From assembly GCF_016906535.1 (NCBI RefSeq), contig NC_057372.1:353501-417500 (forward strand): DNA of 64,000 bases, written 5' to 3'. Shown here piece by piece: positions 11,983 through 21,129 of the stretch. Both the position numbers and the translations under genes were made by a program. The notes below the pieces were generated by a model that saw nothing but the letters and a program-made list of their open reading frames with translations, was not told where the DNA came from and ran no database searches. This stretch comes from Rhizoctonia solani (lineage: Eukaryota > Basidiomycota > Agaricomycetes > Cantharellales > Ceratobasidiaceae). Position 1 is the first letter of the stretch. The number at the start of each line of letters is the position of its first letter.

Positions 11983-14900
11983 CTGCCCCCCCTCTAAGGG
12001 CCTTGGCAGCGCCGAGGGCCTTCTTTTTCATTTCCTTTTCAAATTTTTCTAGGATTTTTTCGGCGTTTTTGAGGTTTTCCCTTGGTTCCCAGGTATTCTC
12101 CTCTGATCCGTAGCCTTTCCATTTTACCCTAAAAAACCACTTCCCGTTCCTTTCTTCCATGTCTGTGATCCCTTCAACCTCATATTCTTCCTCTCCATCC
12201 ACGGTGACGGGTGGAGGCCGGTTCTCAAAGCTGCGCTTTTTGTCCCTCTTGACCTTTGACAGGAGACCCACGTAGAAGACATTGTGGATTCTCATTGTTG
12301 GTGGGAGTTCTAGGCGGTACGCTCTGTCGGAGATTCTCTCGATTACTTTGAAGGGGCCTAGGCGTTGTTCAGTTAGCTTTGGACTCAGGGTCTTTAGCTT
12401 CACATTTTTGGCGTCTAGCCAGGCTTCTTCTCCGATTTCGAACTTGAGTGGTTCTCCTACTTCTCCGGCTACCATGCGTGTCTTTGATTGCCGGAGTGCC
12501 GCCTCTATTTCTTGCCATTGTGATTCCATCTGGGCTGCTAGATCATCTGCCTCAGGGACGTCTGTTGGAACGTTACTCGGAGTCAAGGAAGGTTCCCATC
12601 TGTATAGTGCCTTAAAAGGGGATTTGCCTGTTGAGCTATGTACCGCGTTGTTGTAGGCAAATTCCGCCATTGGTAACCATTTGACCCAGTCCCTCTGGTT
12701 TATCCCTGAGTAGGCCCGTAAGAAGTGTTCAACCGTGGGATTTACACGTTCTGTCTGCCCGTCACTTTGAGGGTGATAGGCTGAGGAGAAATGGGGGTCT
12801 ATTCCCAGGCGTTGGTACAGGGCCTTCAGGAATTTGTTATTGAAGACCCGTCCGCGGTCCGATACTGTCTTTTCAGGCATACCATAGCGTTTCCATACAT
12901 GGCGCAGGAATAGATCTGCTAACTCCGGTGCTTTGAGTTTCTTGGAACACTCTACCAGGATTACATATTTGGTAAAGCTATCCACAATGACCAGGATGGA
13001 GTCACTATTTCCGTCTTTGGGCAGGTCTACTATCATGTCATATGACACATGTTGCCACGGGCATGATGGGAGTTCCAGAGGTTGAGGTGGGATGGATGCG
13101 TACTTGGGTTTCCGGATCCATTGGCATGTTTTGCAAGAATCAACGTGCCAGTATGTGTCAGCCCGGATGCCAGGCCAGTAGTAGTTCCTGGATACCAGTT
13201 CTAGGGTCCGTTGCCTGCCCAGGTGACCAGCCAGAGGGCTGTCGTGGAATATGCAAAGTAGGTCCGTTCTCAATGTTCCGATGTCTGGTACCACAATTCT
13301 CCCTTGGTAAAATAGTAAGCCTGCTTCCATATTGTAATCCCTGAAGGCGCGTTTAATTGATGGTGGGGCCTTGGACTCATTTTGGAGGAATTGTAGTATC
13401 TCCTCCAGGGACTCATCTTGGTCCAATGCAGCTTCAATCTGGCGTTGTAGTTCTTTTTCGGGAGTTACCAGGGCCATGTTGGCAAATACTGGGTCAGGGA
13501 GCATGGTCTGGGCGGCGGGTGGAATGTCGGCATGATCAGCACGTCGTGAGAGGGCATCAGGTTTTCCGGACTGCTTTCCTGGGCGGTAAACGATTTGGAA
13601 GTTATACCCTGCCAATAGTAGGTGCCATCGAGCGTGGCGACGGTTGAATGTTTGGGACTTCTTCCAGTACTCCAGGTTTCGGTGGTCCGTGAATACGGTG
13701 ACAGGGTGGGCGGTTCCTTCCAGGAAAATGCGCCAGTACTCAAAGGAGCGGATGATAGCTAAGAGTTCCTTGTCATGGGTGTCGTAGTTCTGCTCTGCCC
13801 CCTTGAATGACTCAGATAGGAAACCTAGCGGATGGAGACGGCCGTCTTCCTGACGTTGGCTGAGTATGGAACCTAGTGCTGCCCCTGAGGCGTCTGTTTC
13901 CAGGAAATAGGGCTTGGACGGGTCTGCATGACATAGTACGGGTGCGTTGGTAATAGCGTCTTTTAATCCCTGGAAGGCCTCTTGTTCCTTGATGTCCCAT
14001 TTCCAAGGAGTGTCCTTTTTGACTAGGTTGTGTAGCGGCCTAGCAATATGACTAAAGTTGGCGACAAAGCGGCGGAGGAAATTGGCAAATCCCAGAAATG
14101 ATTGGACTTCTTTGACCTTAGTGGGTACCGGCCATTCTTGTACTGCCTGTATTTTGAGCTTATCCAGACTGAAACCCTTATCGGAGACCATAATCCCTAG
14201 GTATTCAACAGCGGTGACATGGAAGGTGCACTTTGATGCCTTGCAGAATAACTGGTTATCCATTAACCGCTTTAGGACTTCATGAACATGCTTTGTGTGG
14301 GATGCGTCATCCTTAGAGTAAATTAGGATGTCATCAAGGTAGATGATGACGCATACGTCCAGTAAGTCTTTGAATAGTTCATTCATAAAGTGCTGGAAAG
14401 CGGCAGGGGCATTTGTCAGGCCAAAGGTCATGACCAGGGATTCATAGAGGCCGTACTTGGTTCGGAACGCGGTTTTCCATTCGTCACCTTCTTTAACACG
14501 GACATTGTTGTATCCCCATCGCAAGTCCAATTTAGTGAAAACCTTGGCACCACGGAGCTGGGCCATCAAGTCATTGGGACGAGGGAGTGGGTAAACGTTC
14601 TTTTTGGTCCGGTTGTTGAGACGGCGGTAATCAACGACCAATCGGCGGGAGCCATCCTTTTTAGGGACAAACATGACAGGGGAACTGATTGAGGATTTGC
14701 TGGGACGAATCTTCCCAGCCTTGAGCTCATCCCTGAGCCAATCCTTGAGCGTAGCGGATTCGGCGTCAGTCATGCTGTATAATGGAGAGTTCAAGGGGCC
14801 TTCTTCCGTCAGTTCGATCCCAATGTCGTAATGCCAATGGGGCGGAAGCTTGTTGAATTCCTCCTCTCCAAATACCTTGGCGTATTGGTGGTACTTGGAG

Positions 14901-15414
14901 GGTACTCCATCAAGGGGGTTTTGGTCAGCTTCTTCCTCCTCAGCAATGGCCACATGTTCTGGAGGCGCATGGGGAAAGGATAGGGTCCGTTGATTCCAAT
15001 CAATCTCCGGATTGTGGGCGTCCAACCATTTCAATCCTAAGATGGCAGCGTGAGATCCTGTGTTGCAGATGAGGAAGGTCTCAGTTATACGTTTGTCATC
15101 AAAGGAAAAGGTTAGGTTAGCCTTTTTCCAGATTTTGCCAGCCTGGGGGCTCGACCCATCGAGCATGGTAACAGTACAAGGTGAAGGGAGGTCTATGAGT
15201 GGGAGGCGGAGTGATTCCGCGGTACGGGGATGCATGAAGGAGGAAGTGGCGCCTGAATCAATCAGGACTTCTAAGTGTTCCGCTTGTTTCTCTGGTTTGA
15301 TGGAAATTGTGAATAGGGGGGAGATTCTATTGTGACTATTTGATATATTACAAATTTCCGAAACCAAGCCAGAGTCCTTGGGGTCCTTGCGCGCGGCAGC
15401 AGGTACCCTTACTC
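11975..15414 (-). CDS. pol: Element B Pol polyprotein
   Basis: This is the enzymatic polyprotein of a Ty3/Gypsy element, with about 1130 residues from the first clear motif region. Order: aspartic protease VLIDSGATSSFMHP; reverse transcriptase VMFVPKKDGSRRLVVDYRRLNN and IYLDDILIYS; RNase H FLETDASGAALGSIL; integrase zinc finger (HDSPLAGHLGRQ...HVDSCKTC); DDE core (YDMIVDLP, SDRGRVFNN, DGQTERVNPTVEHF); C-terminal chromodomain EEYEVEGI...FFRVKWKGYGSEENTWEP, with the aromatic residues that read methylated histone H3 tails in related domains. There is no ATG at the start. The frame opens at the gag slippery site, so I place its 5' limit there and infer expression by -1 frameshift. It ends inside the LTR. 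No stops or frameshifts are visible. Confidence 0.92.
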
Positions 15415-16761
15415 TTTTCCCGATTGGTACTCAGAGTCTTCGCCAATCTTGGCGGCTTCCTTAGCATTCCCCTTATCCTTGATAGGGGTGGCTTTCCAAC
15501 CCGTGCGGCATTCCGCAAACTTGTGACCCATTTTTCCGCACTTGATACAAGCGCCAGCGGCGCGGCGGCGATTTCGTTCTTCTTCCGACACAAAGTTTGG
15601 ATTGTCGGAGAGCTTCTTAGAACCGGTGCTTGACTGGCCGGTACTCGTCCCCCTTGCGGGGTTAGATGGTCTGCTAGACTTACTATCCTTTGGCGGATGG
15701 CTAGCACGCTCCTCACGGAGGGCGTTATCAATGACAAGTGCTGCATTTTGCAGCTCTAAGAGGGTGCGGGGGCGGTGTTCACGGGTCGCAATTTGGCGGC
15801 TGACCTCCCAATGGAGGCCTTGGGCAAACTGGCCTCGAAGGGCCGCGTCGTTCCAGTCCAGTTCCATTGCTAAGGTCCTGAACTTTGTGATATAGTCCGC
15901 GCATGTGCCGGACTGAGTGAGGGTGGTAATTTTCCGCTTGGCGGCCCTTGTGGCATCAGGGTCGCCAAATGCTGCCAAGAACTCCGACTTGAACCCCTCG
16001 ACTGTTTGAATAATGGCTCGGTGTGATCCAAGCTGGTCGAGGTGTGGGTGGGCCCAGGCCCCGGCGGAATCCTTCATGTTCATCAGGAGGAAGGATAGGA
16101 CCTCCTGATCAGTTGGGAACATCTGCGAGTTGAGGCGGGTCCAGGCCAGCATCCAGGTCAGCCATTGTTTTGCCTCACTCCCTATTTTGCCTGTGTAGGC
16201 GTCGGGGTGGTCAACCTTGACCGGAGCGGGATAGTGGGCTGCTGGAGCCGGAGGGAGAGGGGCAGGTGCTCCGATTGGGGATCGGAGACGCGGAGATGGA
16301 GGGGGAGATGGGACTTGCGGGGGCACTGCTCGTACAGGAGTGGGTTGGGCAAAGGCGGGCAACCCCTTAGATGGTTTGGGCCAGAATGAGACCCGACTAG
16401 TCGATCCAATAGGGTCGACTTTTGATAGGGGGCGTGGCGTTGCTTCCACGGCCGGGGGCTTGGTATCTTCTGGGGTCCTTGGCCCGTGGGTTTGGAGGCT
16501 TCTAAGCCCATCCTTGACAACATCGACGGCTTGGGATATATTTTTGACGTTGGTGCGGGTCTCAATCCCTGCTTCCTTGATTTCCCCAACTTCTTGTTCG
16601 AGGCGTTCGACTTGGCCGAGGAGGCCAAGGAGGAGGCGTGTGACGCGCTCGAGGGATACTTCCCCAAGCTCGACAGGGGCGGCTGACGGAAGGAAGGGTC
16701 CCAGGTCCCCTTGATCAATAGGGGAGCGGGTTCGAGAGGGCGGCCGGGAGCGGGTTGCCAT
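15409..16761 (-). CDS. gag: Element B Gag
   Basis: Capsid/nucleocapsid protein of the retroelement, about 450 residues from the first ATG (16,759-16,761). The open frame continues 15 codons upstream but without an ATG. A Pro-rich N-terminal stretch and a short heptad region (VERLEQEVGEIKEAG) precede the capsid region (KVDHPDAYTGKIGSEAKQWL, AWAHPHLDQLGSH, MELDWNDAALRGQF). One zinc knuckle CIKCGKMGHKFAEC is near the C-terminus. The last codons TCG-GGA-AAA-GAG-TAA contain the slippery GGGAAAA, after which the -1 frame runs into pol. The ATG is the first one after the predicted RNA start, 767 nt upstream. Confidence 0.9.
   Translation of the reverse strand: MATRSRPPSRTRSPIDQGDLGPFLPSAAPVELGEVSLERVTRLLLGLLGQVERLEQEVGEIKEAGIETRTNVKNISQAVDVVKDGLRSLQTHGPRTPEDTKPPAVEATPRPLSKVDPIGSTSRVSFWPKPSKGLPAFAQPTPVRAVPPQVPSPPPSPRLRSPIGAPAPLPPAPAAHYPAPVKVDHPDAYTGKIGSEAKQWLTWMLAWTRLNSQMFPTDQEVLSFLLMNMKDSAGAWAHPHLDQLGSHRAIIQTVEGFKSEFLAAFGDPDATRAAKRKITTLTQSGTCADYITKFRTLAMELDWNDAALRGQFAQGLHWEVSRQIATREHRPRTLLELQNAALVIDNALREERASHPPKDSKSSRPSNPARGTSTGQSSTGSKKLSDNPNFVSEEERNRRRAAGACIKCGKMGHKFAECRTGWKATPIKDKGNAKEAAKIGEDSEYQSGKE
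15415..15421 (-). promoter_or_regulatory. Gag-pol -1 frameshift site GGGAAAA
   Basis: On the minus strand the heptamer is phased G-GGA-AAA in the gag frame, the X-XXY-YYZ arrangement of classical -1 slippery sites. One codon later gag stops. The -1 frame is open from here into the protease. Downstream GAGT...GGGT...ACCC...ACTC could pair as a nested stem, but this is weak. The same heptamer occurs at the end of element C gag. Confidence 0.7.
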
Positions 16762-17259
16762 GGAATGTGTGGGATAGGAGCGGCCAGCGTGGGAAGAGGC
16801 CCGCAAGGAGGAGCGAGTGGGGGTGCGCGAGGTAATGGTGGGCGAGTGTGGAAAGTGGGGGCTGTACAGCCAAGGTGCCTATATCAGGACTTAGGAGCGC
16901 TTTATTGCGTTATACGCTAAGAACCTGCGTCAAACAACCTAGCGTTGAACAGTAAGTGTAGCTAATCACAGCCGTGGGCGGGCGTGATGTAGAACCTTGT
17001 CTCTGCAAGCGGGTGTATCTGCTGTCTGGTTCCGCTAGCAAAGGGTGCGGCAACCGTGTGGTATGCGGGCGATAGGGTTAGCCTGCCTTATAGCAATTTG
17101 CTACTACGTGGGACCAACAGCTCTTTGATTATTCCAGCTGAAAGGGGAGTCCAATCACGTGTTTTCGCTCGTGCTAGTACAGGTAACCTTCTTGGTGGTT
17201 GGTGCTCAGTAGTGGGTGTCGCAGAACGGTTTGTAACCGACGTAAGGTCGATTACCTAG
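16762..17259 (-). other. Element B leader and primer-binding region
   Basis: This is the untranslated leader between the 5' LTR and the gag ATG. Right next to the LTR the element strand has AGGTAATCGACCT, an exact 13-nt complement of AGGTCGATTACCT that lies 34 nt after the first T of the LTR TATATAA. Reading every line for CAT on the plus strand, I find no ATG between that presumed RNA 5' end (about 17,528) and the gag start. Confidence 0.65.
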
Positions 17260-17850
17260 TGTCCTAGACGTCCGTTAGGGCGTCGAGGGGGATGGCGCTT
17301 GTGGCCGCGGTGTACAATGAGAAAGTTGCAGTAAGGCGACGACGAACCTATCTACGGCGACAAGCGGCTATCCTACGACAACAAGACCGCTTAAGGCGGT
17401 GACAAGCTATCTAAGTACAACAACAAAGCCGCTTAAGGCGGTGTGGACTATCTAAGTGGCTAACTAAGTAATTGCTGGGCTGTAAGGCCCTCGTACACTG
17501 AGTGGATGCAACAAGAGGTAATCGACCTGGGTGTTACCATGGTCGGTTGGCCTCCTTATATATTACAGAGGTAGACTAATTACAAATACAGATATATGCA
17601 ATACCATAACCAATAAGAACCCCGCTCCGCAGTCGGCCTTACTCATGCATACGTGTCACTGACGTGTCATAGTGATGTCATTGGTGGAGGTGGCTACGTG
17701 TGCTGAGGTAAGCGCGGGAGGGGACGTGGCTCGGCGCTTAGCGTATGATATAAGCGCCAAAGTCACGTGATCGAAAATGTTGTCCGTTTGCTTTCGTTTA
17801 AATTCGAGAAAATGGGAATAAATTCCCTGGTATCGACTGTGTCTACGACA
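17260..17850 (-). repeat. 5' LTR of element B (LTR-I)
   Basis: 591 bp, the pair of 11,392-11,982. TATATAA (element strand) lies at about 17,556-17,562. CACGTGA-N4-GGCGCTTA is recognisable in decayed form (TCACGTGACTTTGGCGCTTA on the element strand), and CRE-like sites are decayed. Confidence 0.92.
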
Positions 17851-17976
17851 ATCAGAGGAGAACATGTGGGAACCCCGGAAAAACCTGAAAAATGCAGGGA
17901 AGTTTTTGAAAAAAGTACAAGGAAGAGATGAGAAAAAAGGCCCCTGGCGCCACCAAAGTCCTTAAAGGGGGGGCAG

Positions 17977-18545
17977 TGCCATAGACACACTTGATACCAT
18001 GGAATTTATTCCTATTTTCTCAAATTAAAACAAAGTAGATTGGATGACATTTTCAATCACGTGACTTTGGCGCTTATATCATACACTAAGCGCTGAGCCA
18101 CGTCCCCCCTTGTGCTTATCCAGCACACATAGCCACCTCCACCTATGACGTCATCATGACACGTCAGTGACACGTATGCATGAGTAAGGCCAACTGCAGA
18201 GCAGGGTTCTTATTGGTTATGATATTGCATATTATGTATTTGTGATTAGCTCTTGCTTGCAATATATAAGGAGGGCAACCAACCATGGTAACACCCAGGT
18301 TGATTACCTCTTGTCACACTCCACATTGTACAAGGCCTTACAGCCAGATCACTAAGTAGTTACAACGCCTTAAGCGTTACCTCCACTGTACTTACATAGC
18401 TTGCCATTGCCCATACGGCCTTGGTCATTGTTAGTTAGTAGTCAGACATTGTAGGGTAGAAACCACTGCCTTAAGCAGTCAGTACTTGTATTCCACACAG
18501 CCACAAGCACCCGCACCCTTGACGTCCTTACAGATGTCTAGGACA
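17977..18545 (+). repeat. 3' LTR of element A (LTR-I)
   Basis: TGCCATAGACAC to GATGTCTAGGACA, 569 bp, followed by the GTATC duplication. It keeps CACGTGA at 18,058, GGCGCTTA at 18,069, TGACGTCA at 18,146 and a TATATAAGG box at about 18,263. Confidence 0.9.
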
Positions 18546-18950
18546 GTATCTAAATAAGTTACTGGGATTAAGGCCCTTGTACAGTGTGGGTATGCAACAA
18601 GAGGTAATTGACCTGGGTGTTACCATGGTTGGTTGGCCTCCTTATATATTACAGAGGTGTCTAAGTACAAATACAACGTGTGTGAGAAAAGAAGCTATCT
18701 ATATCCAATAAGAACCCCACTCCGCAGTTGGCCTTACTCATGCATACATGTCACTGACATGTCATAATGATGTCATCAGGTGGAGGTGGCTACATATGCT
18801 GATTAAGTGCAGAAGGGGACGTGGCTTGGCACTTAGCGTATGATATAAGTGCCAATGTCATGTGATTGAAAATGTTGTCTGTTTGACTTTGTTTAAAATT
18901 GAGAAAATCAGAATAAATGTCCTTGGTATTTGTGTGTCTACAACATTCAG

Positions 18951-19291
18951 ACTCTTGAGGAATTTGTCCTCCAAAATTTGCTTGTAAAGTACCTGGCTCA
19001 ATGGGGTTTCTAACATTGTCCCATAACCAGTCCCATTTCATCCCATACAGCCCCAAAACATGAGACACCCACCCCCAAAGTTCATGGTTGGGAGTATCAT
19101 CCAGTCATTGAGCTCCTCCTCTGGCCTAACCCACACCCAGTGAACCCCATCAGACCCCAAACATTTGATTTTGGTCTTGTCTGACCATAGGACATGCTTC
19201 CAGTCTTCAATTGTCCAGTCTTTGTGTGCTTGAGCAAAGTGTATGTGTGCCTTGATATGAGCTAGAGTGAGTTTTGGCTTTTTGACCTTTC
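18951..19291 (-). pseudogene. Tc1-type transposase, central part (continues 1496-2077)
   Basis: Minus-strand translation gives KKPKLTLAHIKAHIHFAQAHKDWTIEDWKHVLWSDKTKI, which contains the first catalytic Asp, followed by FGGGCLMFWGCMG. With the nested LTR removed it runs on into the segment ending at 1703. The N-terminal DNA-binding part is missing: the sequence stops at the 173-bp mini-element starting at 19,292, and hAT sequence lies on the other side. Confidence 0.8.
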
Positions 19292-19464
19292 TGTCATAAA
19301 CAGAGGAAAATAGAACTAGCTGGAATTGAACCAGCTTGACCACTAAGCCATAGAGCCCTATTATTCCTCTGCTGACAACCCATGATTACACCTGCTACCC
19401 CCCAAATTTGGGCTTGGGCCAGCATGCAACCACTTGTACTGGTCATGTGACCATGTCCAGGACA
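19292..19464 (-). repeat. 173-bp tRNA-like mini-element, copy 1
   Basis: The ends are TGTCATAAAC and GTCCAGGACA (TG...CA). On the minus strand it contains TGGCTTAGTGG (box A-like, 19,340-19,350) and GGTTCAATTCC (box B-like). The hairpin at 19,318-19,336 has a perfect 6-bp stem and a 7-nt loop like a tRNA T-arm. The two boxes are only 7 nt apart, so this is not an ordinary tRNA gene. There is no target duplication here (CTTTC against CATTA). The flanks are Tc1 on one side and hAT on the other. Confidence 0.7.
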
Positions 19465-19543
19465 CATTAAGATGCTAATGGTTTTGGCTGACAATGAAGT
19501 ATGGTGTAACAAGATCACATCCTGCCCAGTGCTCAGAACATGC

Positions 19544-20126
19544 TGTTTTAGAGACAATCAATACCAGGGTATTTATTCCCATTTTATCAATTTTAAACAA
19601 AGTTAAACAAAGGACATTTGCAATCACATGACTTTGGCACTTATATCATATGCTAAGTACCAAGCCATGTCCCCATCCATGCTTATTCAGCATATGTAGC
19701 CACCTCCACCTGATGACATCATTATGACATGTCAGTGACACATATGCATGAGTAAGGCTGCAGCCAGAGCAGGGTGCTCATTGGTTATAGTCTTTGATAT
19801 ATGTATTTATAAATAGCTCACACTCTGTAATATAAAAGGAGGCCAACCAACCATGGTAACAGCCAGGTCAATTACCTCTTGTCACATTCCACATTGTACA
19901 CAGGGCCTTAAGCCCAGGTTGACTAGATAGACACACTTCCATACATGCCTTAAGTGTTGTCTCCACTGTACTTACATAGTCTGCCATTGCCATACAGCAC
20001 TTGGCCATTGTAGATAGTAGTCTTGTTGTTGCAGGTAGACCCCTTGCTGCCTTACACAGTACATTTGTATTTCTCACATGGCTGTAAGTGCTAGCTACCT
20101 TGACATCCTTACAGACATCTAGGACA
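19544..20126 (+). repeat. Solo LTR-I in hAT relic
   Basis: TGTTTTAGAGAC to GACATCTAGGACA with a perfect CATGC duplication (19,539-19,543 and 20,127-20,131), 583 bp. Confidence 0.88.
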
Positions 20127-20546
20127 CATGCTCAATGGCAACCAAAGAGCCTGTAAGTACATTGATTAGAATGCTAATCAGGGAGAAAGTCAGCAAACAT
20201 ACCTGGAATGCACAGATAATCCCAAGCCATGGCTGTAAGCCTTGGGAATCTCTGATGGTGCCTACTCCACCATTCAAGGGGTTCCATGGTAGTAGTTGGT
20301 TCAGCAAGATACTCTTGTATCTCACAAGCTAACAATGTTGACTCTTGATGCCTATATGCCCACTGCAGTATCAATGCATGCATAGCATGGTCAAATTTGT
20401 CCACATTGGAAATGCCTGGTGGTGGCTGCACAGTCAAACTGATTTTGTTGTTGTAGAATGTGTGAGATGTATTGATAAATGACTTGGCACACTTGGAAAG
20501 CCAGTTAGAAGGCAAAAGCCATTCTATTGAGGCTGGGTTAAGCTTT

Positions 20547-21129
20547 GTCCTAGACATCTGTAAGGGGTGTCAAGGCAGTGGGCGCTTGTGGCTGTACATA
20601 ACTAAGAGAAACTGCGTAAGGCGGTAGAGATGCTACCTACAACAACTAACTACCTAAGTACAATGACCAAGGCCTGTAAGGGCAATGGCAAGCTATGTAT
20701 CTACAGTGAGGAAGTTGCTTAAGGCAACAAGTACAGGTGGAAGACTTAGTAGTTACTGGCCTTAGGGGCCTTGTACAATGTGGGATGCAACAAGAGGTAA
20801 TTGACCTGGGTGTTACCATGGTTGGTTGGCCTCCTTATGTATTCTATGGATCTACTAATTACAAATACATGATGTGCAATACTTATTCAAATAAGAACCC
20901 TGCTCTGCAGTTGGCCTTACTCATGCATAGGTGTCACTGACATGTCATAGTGATGTCATCAGGTGGAGGTGGCTATGTATGATGAGGTAAGTGCAGACAG
21001 GGACGTGGCTCATTGCTTAGCGTATGATGTAAGTGCCAATGTCATGTGATCAAAAATATAGTCTGTTTGGCTTTGTTTAAATCCGAGAAAATCAGAATAA
21101 AATCCCTGGGTATACATGTGTCTATGACA
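20547..21129 (-). repeat. Solo LTR-I in hAT relic
   Basis: TGTCCTAGACATC to GTGTCTATGACA with a perfect AGCTT duplication (20,542-20,546 and 21,130-21,134). It is opposite in orientation to the neighbouring solo LTR-I. Confidence 0.88.

Larger units (their letters stand above)
11392..17850 (-). mobile_element. Gypsy element B, intact chromovirus
   Basis: This 6459-bp element has equal 591-bp LTRs, an ATCAG duplication (11,387-11,391 and 17,851-17,855), uninterrupted gag and pol frames, a plausible self-priming site, a polypurine tract next to the 3' LTR and a slippery heptamer between gag and pol. It lies in the chromodomain codons of element A. The LTRs differ at 13 sites that I can see, all CpG to TpG/CpA. 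It is the best candidate for a recently active copy in the nest. Confidence 0.92.
2728..18545 (+). mobile_element. Gypsy element A, chromovirus, nested and defective
   Basis: This full-length but broken Ty3/Gypsy element is bounded by 569-bp LTRs (2728-3296 and 17,977-18,545) and a GTATC duplication at 2723-2727 and 18,546-18,550. Internal parts are gag (about 3660-5642) and pol with protease, reverse transcriptase, RNase H, integrase and a chromodomain (7466-11,391 plus 17,856-17,976). It has been interrupted by an LTR-II at 3869, a second LTR-II with a Tc1-like element at 5643, an LTR-IV at 10,154 and complete element B at 11,392. Several in-frame stops add to this. Polypurine tract: the A/G run ending GGGGGGGCAG at 17,965-17,976. 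Confidence 0.9.
2078..18945 (-). repeat. Solo LTR-I split by later insertions (pieces 2078-2252, 2705-2727, 18551-18945)
   Basis: It begins TATCCTAGATGTC (a decayed TGTCCTAGACGTC) and ends TGTCTACAACA, as all minus-strand LTR-I copies do. The target duplication TTCAG is present at 2073-2077 and 18,946-18,950, inside the Tc1 transposase. It is interrupted by an LTR-III (2253-2699) and by the whole of element A (2728-18,545, duplication GTATC). The outer LTR is therefore older than both. Confidence 0.85.

Noticed and set aside
2078..18545. RIP (repeat-induced point mutation) of the ascomycete type
   Set aside because: Changes cluster at CpG rather than CpA, and many repeats keep long open frames; CpG deamination fits better.
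19292..19464. Ordinary tRNA gene
   Set aside because: Box A and box B are 7 nt apart with no anticodon arm, and the same unit recurs with transposon-like ends.
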